Part shown: in pieces, positions 7,305 to 14,581 of the stretch
Layout of the letters: each line of letters starts with the position of its first letter
Position numbering within the stretch: position 1 is the first letter of the stretch
Source of the DNA: Dehalococcoidia bacterium
GTDB taxonomy: Bacteria > Chloroflexota > Dehalococcoidia > DSTF01 > JACRBR01
Assembly (NCBI GenBank): GCA_021731085.1
Contig: JAKFYB010000016.1
Coordinates: 1-64,000 of the forward strand
DNA length: 64,000 nucleotides
Direction: 5' to 3'
Made by a program: the position numbers and the translations under genes
The notes under the pieces: generated by a model
The model's database searches: none
Told to the model about the DNA's origin: nothing
What the model saw: only the letters and a program-made list of their open reading frames with translations

Positions 7305-8759
7305 ATGCGTCATCTGGTTGTCGTTGTCGTCATCGCGTCCATCGCGATTTTGAGTGCGTGTGGTGGCTCCGAACGTGAAGCGCCCGCCGATGATCCTCAC
7401 GGTGCACCCTCTGGCACCACGATCGAAGATGGCGGCGGAATGGCGGGTGAAGCCTCGGTCATCCAAAGCGCGGATCCTGTTTCCCGCGCGGACCACGCGG
7501 GTCAACCACCGCAGGCGTCCCTCGAACTGACAAGTGGAGACCACGGAGGCGCGTGGCCGGTGGCCGGATGGCTCGCCGTTGTGGATATTGGCGCAATGGA
7601 CGCTGCATCGTCCCGGCCGACGACGCGGGCTGAAAGCCCGCGCTCCGGCAGTGACGGTGCGCCCATCGGAGCCATTCCACGACCACCCCTGCAAGGCGCC
7701 GATGACGCGCCTGTCGCTGCCGACGAGAGCATCGGAATCGCGGCGCTCACGGTGACGGGCACGCCGGTGTACCGCGTGCCCGCGGGCGAGACCGTCGTTT
7801 CGATCAACACTGTGACTCACACACCGACACCGACGCGCACGTTCACACCGACGGCAACGCGCACACCATCGCCGACACCGACGCGTACGCCGACGACGGT
7901 GCCGGGATCGGCGCCGATGGTCGGGGGGTGCCAGGTGTTGCCGTCGAACAATCCGTGGAACACCGACATCTCGAATTATCCCGTGCACCCGAACTCAGCG
8001 AACTTCATCACGAGCATCAACGCGGGCGGACGGACGAAACTGCATCCGGACTGGGGCGGCGACGGCGAGTACGGCATTCCGTATATCGTCGTGCCGGCGA
8101 ACCAGCCGATGGTCAACGTGACGTGGACGGCGTACGGCGACGAGAGCGATCCCGGCCCGTACCCGATCCCGCTGAACGCGCCGATCGAGGGCGGCGCATC
8201 GTCGGACGGCGACCGGCACGTGCTTGCGGTGCGTCAGGGCGAGTGCGTGCTGTACGAGCTCTACCGCGCCTTCCCAGGGAGCAACGCATGGAACGCCGAC
8301 AGTGGCGCGCGCTGGCCACTCAACAGCAACGCGACGCGCCCGCTCGGATGGACATCCGCGGATGCCGCGGGCCTGCCCATCTTGCCGGGACTGGTGCGCT
8401 ACGACGAAGTCGCCGCTGGCCAGATCAACCACGCCCTGCGATTCACCGTCTGGCGCTCGCAGCGTGGTTACATCCTGCCGGCGACGCACTTCGCGAGCAG
8501 CTACACCGATCCCAACCTGCCGCCGATGGGGCTGCGCCTGCGCATCCGCGCCTCCTTCGACATCAGCACCTACACGGGCCAGACGCGCGTCGTGCTCGAA
8601 GCGCTGAAGAAGTACGGCATGATCAACGCCGACAACGGCTCGAGCTGGTTCATCACCGGCGCCGCCGACCCGCGGTGGGACGACGACGATCTCAATCAAC
8701 TCAAGAACGTCCCGAGTTCCGCCTTTGAAGTCGTCTATACGGGTGAGGTTCTTGATTAG
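7305..8759 (+). CDS. Secreted lipoprotein with Thr/Pro linker and unrecognised C-terminal domain
   Basis: 484 residues from ATG 7305. The start is chosen because MRHLVVVVVIASIAILSACG is a lipoprotein signal with lipobox LSAC. Residues about 30-150 are low-complexity and include read-through of an inserted palindromic repeat (7618-7648). A Thr-Pro linker (THTPTPTRTFTPTATRTPS) follows, then a folded domain of about 280 residues beginning GGCQVLPSNNPWNTDIS. It is rich in Trp, Asn and Gly, with segments such as ALRFTVWRSQRGYILPATHF. I do not recognise the domain with certainty; a surface enzyme or binding protein is likely. It stands alone, divergent from the fucosidase gene. Confidence 0.75.
   Translation: MRHLVVVVVIASIAILSACGGSEREAPADDPHGAPSGTTIEDGGGMAGEASVIQSADPVSRADHAGQPPQASLELTSGDHGGAWPVAGWLAVVDIGAMDAASSRPTTRAESPRSGSDGAPIGAIPRPPLQGADDAPVAADESIGIAALTVTGTPVYRVPAGETVVSINTVTHTPTPTRTFTPTATRTPSPTPTRTPTTVPGSAPMVGGCQVLPSNNPWNTDISNYPVHPNSANFITSINAGGRTKLHPDWGGDGEYGIPYIVVPANQPMVNVTWTAYGDESDPGPYPIPLNAPIEGGASSDGDRHVLAVRQGECVLYELYRAFPGSNAWNADSGARWPLNSNATRPLGWTSADAAGLPILPGLVRYDEVAAGQINHALRFTVWRSQRGYILPATHFASSYTDPNLPPMGLRLRIRASFDISTYTGQTRVVLEALKKYGMINADNGSSWFITGAADPRWDDDDLNQLKNVPSSAFEVVYTGEVLD
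7618..7648. repeat. 31-bp palindromic repeat, right (inverted) copy inside a gene
   Basis: Exact inverted copy of 7130-7160 with the core CGCGGGCTGAAAGCCCGCG at 7624-7642. It lies in frame within the lipoprotein gene and is translated as roughly TTRAESPRSG. The sequence beyond it toward 7590 is also loosely similar to the flank of the left copy. Confidence 0.85.
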
Positions 8760-8967
8760 TCCGTGCTGGGTAGTTCACAGACGGGTTGCGCTTGGTCATG
8801 CATCGACTTTCGCGCTATCGCATGAACCACTCGTCTGCCCGGCGTAGATTCCTCGCTTCGCTTCGGAATGACCGTTCACGGCTGCGGAATGACGCGGTTT
8901 GCAGCTTCGGAATGACAGACGGCAGAGGCACCTGCCGATACTTCTTTCGGGTTCGAGAGGGGTTTGG
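8760..8967. other. Intergenic stretch with dispersed GGAATGAC motifs
   Basis: No gene. Holds ATTCCTCGCTTCGCTTCGGA (about 8849-8868) followed by two further CGGAATGAC units. It is the inverted relative of the CATTCTGAGCAAAGCGA motif in the parS array, so it is a dispersed non-coding repeat. The ribosome site of the next gene (GAGAGGGG) is at its right end. Confidence 0.5.
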
Positions 8968-9735
8968 ATGAAGCTGTTTCGATCTGTTGTGCTGTCCTTT
9001 GCATCGTTCGCCGCCATCACGGTGGTGGCGGCGCTGACGCCGTTGCCCGTTGCCGATGACGGCGTCGTGCATGCGGCCGGCCCGTGCGGGATATCCGGCA
9101 TCGAGATCGATCAGGACGCGGAGGAGCAGGCCTTCCTCACCCTCATCAACAACTATCGCGCCCAGAACAGTCTCGGCCCGCTATCCGTGTCCTTCACGCT
9201 TTCGCGAGCGTCCGCATGGAAGTCGCGGCACCTGGGAGAGAACGCGTACTTCGGCCACGACGACACGCCGATCGGGCGGACGTGGAGCACCCGCGTGCGC
9301 GACTGCGGGTACAGCTACAACACCTACATCGGCGAGAACATCGCCGCCGGTTACGGCACCGCGGCGCAGGTGTTCGAGGGATGGCGCAACAGTCCGGGAC
9401 ACAACAGCAACATGCTGGGAAGCAACTACACGACGATCGGCATTGGTCGCGTCGTCGTATCCGGCAGCCCTTACGGCACGTACTGGACGACGGTGCTTGG
9501 CGGCCACAACGATGGATTCGCGGAGGCGTACAGCGGTGAGGTGATCACGCCGATCGCAGCGCCATCCGCTGACGGCACTACGGCAGTCGGTCAGCCAGCA
9601 ACTGCGCCTGCAACCGATTCGGGCAGTAGCGGTGGTGACGGCGCGGGTCGCCTGCGCCTGGATCTCATCGCTATGTGCGAACAACTGCAAGCAGCCGGCC
9701 ACCCGGCATACGATCGGATCTGCCGCAGACGATAG
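8968..9735 (+). CDS. Secreted CAP/SCP-domain protein (YkwD-like)
   Basis: 255 residues from ATG 8968 with GAGAGGGG upstream. An N-terminal signal peptide (about 1-35, ending near VVHAAG) precedes a CAP domain with AFLTLINNYRAQNSLGPL, the His of HLGENAYFGHDD, GENIAAGYGTAAQVFEGWRN and SPGHNSNMLGSNYTTIGIG. These are the usual CAP blocks with the putative His/Glu metal site. The tail has a Ser/Gly/Thr-rich spacer and a short conserved-looking end with two Cys (AMCEQLQAAGHPAYDRICRR). CAP proteins are extracellular; biochemical roles differ between members, so no activity is claimed. It is convergent with the sulfatase-like gene. Confidence 0.88.
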   Translation: MKLFRSVVLSFASFAAITVVAALTPLPVADDGVVHAAGPCGISGIEIDQDAEEQAFLTLINNYRAQNSLGPLSVSFTLSRASAWKSRHLGENAYFGHDDTPIGRTWSTRVRDCGYSYNTYIGENIAAGYGTAAQVFEGWRNSPGHNSNMLGSNYTTIGIGRVVVSGSPYGTYWTTVLGGHNDGFAEAYSGEVITPIAAPSADGTTAVGQPATAPATDSGSSGGDGAGRLRLDLIAMCEQLQAAGHPAYDRICRRR

Positions 9736-9754
9736 TCCATGCGTCGTCTTGTCG

Positions 9755-11287
9755 CTAAGGCGGCGGCGCGACGTTCTCCGCATCAATGCACGTCGGACCC
9801 GCACAAGACTTGAGCAAATCGACGAGCGATGCATACACCGCAGCCTGAGAAGGTGTTTCGTATCCGGCAGCATTTGTGAGCTGATACGGATCCTCGGAGT
9901 TGAAGTACAGTTCACGCTCTCCGGTTGCGTATTGGACGTAGGTGCTGAAGTCGCTCCGCAGCCCAACGTAAGGCGGCGGTATCACGGGGAACGGAGGCTC
10001 AGCAGACACGCCGTCGGGCGGCGAAGAGAACGAGAGCAGGACGGAGCGTCGCCACGCAGCGCCGTCGCCAGGTTTGCCGAGCAGCGGGAGCAGCGGCCGG
10101 CCATCTACGAAAGCAGGCGCGGTTGCATCCGCTAGCGCGGCGAAGGTTGGTGCGAGGTCCGTCGTCAAGGCGAGTCGCTGATCGACCACGCCTGCAGGAA
10201 CACCGGGGCCGCGCACGGCGAGCGACACGCGAATCGATTCCTCGTGCGGCAGCCCATTACCACGCGGAACCCGATGCTCGCCGAGCAAATAGCCGTTGTC
10301 CGACGTGAAGAAGATGTATGTGTTGTCGAGCGCACCGCTAGCAGTGAGCTCCTCCACGATCGAGCCAACCATGTCATCGACGGACTGCAGCGAACGCAAG
10401 CGGCGGGCGTAGATGCCGTCGATCTGCTGTCGCTGTTCCGCCGTAAGCACTGGCAGCGCGCTCAGGTATGCAGGCTTGTCGGCCAAACTAATCGCGGAGT
10501 GCGACGGTTTCTGCGGGACGGTGGCATCCGCGAACAGCTCGTCGTGCCGCGGCGCGGACGCAGCGGGGTAGCGCGGCGCAAGCGGCGCGACGTAGAGGAA
10601 GAATGGCTTCAGATCCGAACCGCCACCAGAAACAACGGCGGTGGCATGCCGAGCGAGCACATCGCCGCCGAAGTCCTCAGGTGCGTCGCCGTAACTGACA
10701 ATGGCGCCGTTCTCGTTGACTTCGTAGTTGTACTGATCATAGGCAGCGCTGCCGAGCGGCGCGTACCACTCATCCCAACCCGGCGCGATGTACGAAGGGT
10801 CCCCGGCAGTCCCGACGGCGTCGGTGTACGGGTAGCCATCGACGTACTTGCCAACGAGGGCCGTGCGATAGCCGGCGTCCTGCAACCACGTCGCGACCGT
10901 CGATTCCTCGAGACCCTTGCTGGTGAACCCCGCGAATCCACCCTCGGGCGCGGTGTTGGTGGTGATCCCGTGATTGTGTGGGTACTGGCCTCGCAGGATC
11001 GTCGCGCGCGAGGGGTCAGTCGCGATGAAGTTCGGGAGATACGTGCCCTGATCGACGAGCAGGCTCTGCACGTTGGGCATGAACTCCATGTCGGACGCAG
11101 CCATGTCGTCGGCGACGATGAGGATGATGTTCGGTTGGGTAGTCTCTTCGACGGTCGGGCTTGGACTCGCTGTACCTGCCGGCGAGTCATCGTCGCTGCA
11201 CGCCGTCGCCATGCCGACCATGACGGCGAGTACGACGGCAAGCGCCGCGCGCAGAACGCGGTGGTGGTTTCGGGAGAGCAATGTCAT
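9755..11287 (-). CDS. Sulfatase-fold lipoprotein with Thr at the formylglycine position
   Basis: 510 residues. The signal and lipobox GMATAC are followed by a Ser/Pro/Thr linker, then an alkaline-phosphatase-superfamily sulfatase domain: NIILIVADDMAASDMEFMPN (metal-binding Asp pair), TDPSRATILRGQYPHNHGI, and TSDNGYLLGEH (Asp/Asn metal ligands). In sulfatases the signature is C/S-X-P-S-R, with Cys or Ser converted to formylglycine. Here the position is Thr90, coded ACT on re-reading the minus strand. Thr cannot be converted by the known formylglycine systems but is the nucleophile in related phosphodiesterases and phosphoethanolamine transferases. It is therefore either inactive as a sulfatase or acts on phosphoesters; the latter is inference. 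Confidence 0.83.
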   Translation of the reverse strand: MTLLSRNHHRVLRAALAVVLAVMVGMATACSDDDSPAGTASPSPTVEETTQPNIILIVADDMAASDMEFMPNVQSLLVDQGTYLPNFIATDPSRATILRGQYPHNHGITTNTAPEGGFAGFTSKGLEESTVATWLQDAGYRTALVGKYVDGYPYTDAVGTAGDPSYIAPGWDEWYAPLGSAAYDQYNYEVNENGAIVSYGDAPEDFGGDVLARHATAVVSGGGSDLKPFFLYVAPLAPRYPAASAPRHDELFADATVPQKPSHSAISLADKPAYLSALPVLTAEQRQQIDGIYARRLRSLQSVDDMVGSIVEELTASGALDNTYIFFTSDNGYLLGEHRVPRGNGLPHEESIRVSLAVRGPGVPAGVVDQRLALTTDLAPTFAALADATAPAFVDGRPLLPLLGKPGDGAAWRRSVLLSFSSPPDGVSAEPPFPVIPPPYVGLRSDFSTYVQYATGERELYFNSEDPYQLTNAAGYETPSQAAVYASLVDLLKSCAGPTCIDAENVAPPP

Positions 11288-11347
11288 GCGAAAGCAAGAT
11301 ACGGGTTTTGTGGAAATGCGTCTCTACCGGTGATGTTGGGATGAACA

Positions 11348-11375
11348 GAACGGCCCCCGTCTCCGGAGGCCGTTC
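11348..11375 (-). terminator. Hairpin terminator candidate after glnII
   Basis: On the minus strand GAACGGCC pairs with GGCCGTTC, with an inner CCG/CGG extension and a GAGA loop. It lies 27 bases past the glnII stop and is followed by a short T-containing tail (TGTTCAT). A strong stem with a weak U-tract, placed correctly to end the amt-glnB-glnII unit. Confidence 0.6.
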
Positions 11376-11402
11376 GTATGTGTCGCGTGACCGTTCAGGC
11401 GG

Positions 11403-12491
11403 CTATCGCCGCTTTGCCGCTACCTTCTTCTTGGCCGGGATCTTGGCCTTGCTGGCGCCGTTGGTGGATGCCTTCGAGCCGCCCTTTGCAGACGCCGCGC
11501 TGCAGACGGTGTCCGTGATCAGGCGGGCGACGACGTACGGGTCCATGTTGGCGTTCGGCCGGCGGTCCTCGATGTAGCCCTTCTTGTCGCGGGCGACCTG
11601 CCACGGGATGCGCACGGACGCGCCGCGGTCGCTGACGCCGTAGCTGAAGGTCTTGTACGACGCGGTCTCGTGCTGACCCGTAAGGCGCCCCTCGATGCCG
11701 TGGCCGTAGTTCTCGATGTGGAGCTTGGCCTTCGTGCCGAGAGCCTTGGCGGCTTCGACGCACGGCTCGTAGCTCGCACGCATCTGCTTCGTCGAGAAGT
11801 TGGTGTGCGCGCCAGCGCCGTTCCAGTCGCCGCGGACGGGCTTGGGGTCGAGCGTCGCGTTCACGCCGAAGTCCTCGGCGATGCGGTAGAGCAGCCAGCG
11901 GGCCACCCACATGTGGTCGCCGATGGCCGGCGGACCGATGGGACCGATCTGGAACTCCCACTGTCCGGGCATCACTTCGCCGTTCGTGCCGGCAATCGCC
12001 AGGCCAGCGGCGAGGCAGGCGTCCGTGTGCGCCTCGACGATTTCGCGGCCGAAGACTTCGTCAGCGCCGACGCCGCAATAGTACGGACCCTGCGGCGCCG
12101 GGAAGCCATTGTCGGGCCAGCCGAGCGGCTTCGAGCCCTCGAAGAACGTGTACTCCTGCTCGATGCCGAACCACATGTCGAACGACGCGTACTTCTTCGC
12201 CGTCTCGGCGCAGGCGGCGCGCGTGTTGCTCTTGTGCGGTGTCATGTCCGTCAACAGCACCTCGTTCAGGACGAGTTTGTGCTTGCCGCCACGGATGGGG
12301 TCGGGGCAGACGAACACTGGCTGCAGCACACAGTCGGAGTTGCTGCCGGGCGCCTGGTTCGTGCTGGAGCCGTCGAAGCCCCAGATCGGCGGCGCCTGGC
12401 CTTCGGGAACGATCTTGGTCTTGCTGCGAAGTTTGGCCGTCGGCTCGGTGCCGTCGATCCAGATGTATTCAGCCTTATAGAAACCGGCCAC
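11403..12491 (-). CDS. glnII: Glutamine synthetase type II (eukaryotic-type) with basic tail
   Basis: 362 residues from GTG 12491 with AAGGAGAA upstream. GSII features: YIWIDGTEPTAKLRSKTKIV, WGFDGSSTNQA, FGIEQEYTFFE, GEVMPGQWEFQIGP, GAGAHTNFSTK and RRPNANMDPYVV. It makes glutamine from glutamate, ammonium and ATP. The core ends near residue 335, but about 25 more residues follow, rich in Lys, Ala and Ser (SKAKIPAKKKVAAKRR). This histone-H1-like tail is unusual for the family. It is the last gene of an amt-glnB-glnII run on the minus strand, which fits ammonium uptake, sensing and assimilation. Confidence 0.95.
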   Translation of the reverse strand: MAGFYKAEYIWIDGTEPTAKLRSKTKIVPEGQAPPIWGFDGSSTNQAPGSNSDCVLQPVFVCPDPIRGGKHKLVLNEVLLTDMTPHKSNTRAACAETAKKYASFDMWFGIEQEYTFFEGSKPLGWPDNGFPAPQGPYYCGVGADEVFGREIVEAHTDACLAAGLAIAGTNGEVMPGQWEFQIGPIGPPAIGDHMWVARWLLYRIAEDFGVNATLDPKPVRGDWNGAGAHTNFSTKQMRASYEPCVEAAKALGTKAKLHIENYGHGIEGRLTGQHETASYKTFSYGVSDRGASVRIPWQVARDKKGYIEDRRPNANMDPYVVARLITDTVCSAASAKGGSKASTNGASKAKIPAKKKVAAKRR

Positions 12492-12548
12492 TGCTGTTCT
12501 CCTTTTCTTCCCTCACCACAGCCGATGAGTCTCGCTCTTCGCGCGTTT

Positions 12549-12572
12549 GCCTCAACCCGAGTGGATTGAGGC
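12549..12572. other. Inverted repeat between glnB and glnII (a)
   Basis: GCCTCAA and TTGAGGC separated by 10 bases, 57-80 bases upstream of the glnII start. It may be a regulatory or mRNA-processing element in the operon. Confidence 0.45.
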
Positions 12573-12617
12573 AGGCGCTGTGGATTCTAGATCGTCGTGT
12601 GCATTTGCGCTGCCGCA

Positions 12618-12647
12618 ATTGGGCGAGGCTTCGGCGCCTCGCCCAAT
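12618..12647. other. Strong hairpin between glnB and glnII (b)
   Basis: ATTGGGCGAGGC and its exact complement form a 12-bp stem around a TTCGGC loop, 17 bases past the glnB stop. There is no T-run on either side, so it may be a partial terminator or an mRNA stabiliser setting the glnB to glnII ratio. Confidence 0.65.
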
Positions 12648-12663
12648 GCAGTCTCATTCGTGC

Positions 12664-13005
12664 CTAGACGGCGGCATCACCACGCTCGCCCGTGCGGACG
12701 CGGATGGCGTCCTCGACGGGGATGATGAATATCTTGCCATCGCCGATGTTGCCGGTCGATGCCGCCTGCTGGATGAGCGTCACGACTTCCTCGACGTTTG
12801 CGTCGATGACGACGGTCTCGAGCTTCACCTTCGGGAGCATGTCGACGGAGTACGCAGTGCCAGCACGACCAGCGTGGACGATGCCCTTCTGCACGCCGCG
12901 TCCCGTGACGCCGACGATGTTCAGGCCGATGTAACCCTTGTCCGCAAGCGCGACCTTCACGTCATCCAGCTTCTCTGGGCGGATGATGGCTTCGATTTTC
13001 TTCAT
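12664..13005 (-). CDS. glnB: PII nitrogen regulatory protein
   Basis: 113 residues: MKKIEAIIRPEKLDDVKVAL, LNIVGVTGRGVQKG, DMLPKVKLETVVID and the C-terminal GDGKIFIIPVEDAIRVRTGE, all typical PII blocks. PII trimers bind ATP/ADP and 2-oxoglutarate and control ammonium transporters and nitrogen enzymes. The T-loop reads GIVHAGRAGTAYSVD, so the Tyr that is uridylylated in proteobacteria (Tyr51) is missing and control is probably by ligand binding alone. The gene is 45 bases after amt, the common AmtB-GlnK arrangement. Confidence 0.95.
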   Translation of the reverse strand: MKKIEAIIRPEKLDDVKVALADKGYIGLNIVGVTGRGVQKGIVHAGRAGTAYSVDMLPKVKLETVVIDANVEEVVTLIQQAASTGNIGDGKIFIIPVEDAIRVRTGERGDAAV

Positions 13006-13050
13006 ATCACTTTCCCCTGGCTATGCTAGTGGGCTGTCCGTGCCCGGTCT

Positions 13051-14415
13051 TCATTGTGCCGGCGTTGCGGCGCGTTGCGGCGCGGGCCCTGGAACGTCGA
13101 TCGGAATGCCTTCCGGGATGCCCAGCACTGGTCCCGAACCGCCGAAGATGTAACCGCGCTCGCCGTGTTCGGAGACGTCCATGCCCGCTTCTTCCGCTTC
13201 CTCATCGATCTTGATGCCGATGGTGAGGTCGAGAGCCTTGAGGATGATGAACGTCACGATGAACGAGTACGGCGCGACAACGGCGACACCGACCGCCTGC
13301 CGACCGAGCTGCTCGAAGCCACCGCCATAGAGCAAGCCTTCGACGGGCGCACCGACTGCGTTCAGCCCATATGTGACCGCCGTGGCTGCCGCGAAGATAC
13401 CGACTGAGAGCGCGCCCCAGAGACCGCCAACACCGTGCACGGCAACGACGTCGAGGGAGTCATCGAGTTGCGACTTGGAGCGCCACTGGACGGCCAGGAA
13501 GCAGACGATGCCGGCAATCGCACCGATACCAATCGACTCCATAGGCTCAACGAAACCAGATGCGGGGGTGATTGCGACGAGACCGGCGACACATCCGGCC
13601 GCTGCGCCCACGACGCTTGGCTTGCCATTGATGAGCCAGCTCATTGCTGTCCACGACATCGCCGCGGCAGATGCTGCCGTCGTCGTCACGAGGAATGCGT
13701 TTACGGCGGCCGGGCTCGCTGCGCCGGCGGAACCGGCGTTAAAGCCGAACCAACCGAACCACAGGATGCCTGCGCCGAGCACGATGAATGGAATGTTGTG
13801 CGGCTCCATCGGCTCGTCGCCGTAGCCCTTGCGCTTGCCGTAGCAAATGGCGGCCGCTAACGCGGCCGCTCCCGCGTTCACGTGAATGGCCGTGCCGCCC
13901 GCGAAGTCAACGGCCTTGAGGTCCGCCGCAATCCAGCCTTCGAGGTCAAACACCCAGTGCGCGACAGGTGCGTACACCAGCAGCGACCAGAGGCCCATGA
14001 AAATGAGGAACGGCCCGAACTTTGCGCGCTCGGCAAAGGCGCCCGTGATGAGGGCCGGTGTGATGATGGCGAACATCAACTGGAAGGCCGCGAACAACTG
14101 GGCCGGAATCCCAGGTCCTGCCTGCGAGTCACCGATCGCGCCGACGCCCTTCAGGCCGACGTGGTCGAGATTGCCGATGAGGCCCCAGCCTTCCACGTCA
14201 GGCCCGAAGGCCAGCGAGTAGCCGACGGTAACCCAGAGCAACCCCACGAGCCCCATCACGATGAAGCTCTGCATGAGCGTGCCCAGGACGTTCTTGCTGC
14301 GGACAAATCCCGCGTAGAAGAACGCTAGCCCTGGCGTCATGAACAAAACGAGTGCGGAGGCGGCGAGCATCCACGCGATACTTCCGCTGTCCAAGTCCTC
14401 CAACGTTGGCGGCAT
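13051..14415 (-). CDS. amt: Ammonium transporter Amt
   Basis: 454 residues with about 11 hydrophobic segments. Family marks include ALVLFMTPGLAFFYAGFVR, FAIITPALITGAFAERAKF, FDLEGWIAADLKAVDFAGGT with IHVNAGAAALAA (first pore His), GAGILWFGWFGFNAGS and VVAVHGVGGLWGAL (second pore His). It moves ammonium/ammonia across the cytoplasmic membrane. A strong ribosome site (GGGGAGGA) precedes the ATG. The cytosolic tail ends in a Pro/Ala-rich extension. A phased pentamer array 50-90 bases upstream may be a nitrogen-regulator site. Confidence 0.95.
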   Translation of the reverse strand: MPPTLEDLDSGSIAWMLAASALVLFMTPGLAFFYAGFVRSKNVLGTLMQSFIVMGLVGLLWVTVGYSLAFGPDVEGWGLIGNLDHVGLKGVGAIGDSQAGPGIPAQLFAAFQLMFAIITPALITGAFAERAKFGPFLIFMGLWSLLVYAPVAHWVFDLEGWIAADLKAVDFAGGTAIHVNAGAAALAAAICYGKRKGYGDEPMEPHNIPFIVLGAGILWFGWFGFNAGSAGAASPAAVNAFLVTTTAASAAAMSWTAMSWLINGKPSVVGAAAGCVAGLVAITPASGFVEPMESIGIGAIAGIVCFLAVQWRSKSQLDDSLDVVAVHGVGGLWGALSVGIFAAATAVTYGLNAVGAPVEGLLYGGGFEQLGRQAVGVAVVAPYSFIVTFIILKALDLTIGIKIDEEAEEAGMDVSEHGERGYIFGGSGPVLGIPEGIPIDVPGPAPQRAATPAQ

Positions 14416-14465
14416 GATTTCCTCCCCTAGCTATTTGGTTGATGGGCAAAGAATAGGGGTGGCGT

Positions 14466-14503
14466 GTTACGACCGTGTTTCGTGAGAGAGATCACATGGT
14501 TAC
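14466..14503 (-). promoter_or_regulatory. Candidate GlnR-like binding site upstream of amt
   Basis: Reading the minus strand, pentamers GTAAC (14503-14499), GAAAC (14481-14477) and GTAAC (14470-14466) fall on an 11-base register. The fourth register position (14492-14488) reads ATCTC. Actinobacterial GlnR sites are GTnAC and GAAAC pentamers separated by six bases, so three of four boxes fit in spacing, though their order differs. Position 50-90 bases before the amt start suits regulation. Confidence 0.35.
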
Positions 14504-14581
14504 GGGGTTGACGACCAGGTCGCTGCTGCCGACAGGCGCTCGGAGATGAGGACTTAGGGTCGAGAGGCTGAAGGCTCAACG

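Noticed and set aside
9722-9756. Terminator between the CAP gene and the sulfatase-like gene
   Set aside because: Only a 6-bp AGACGA/TCGTCT pairing with a long loop that overlaps the stop codon and no T-run.
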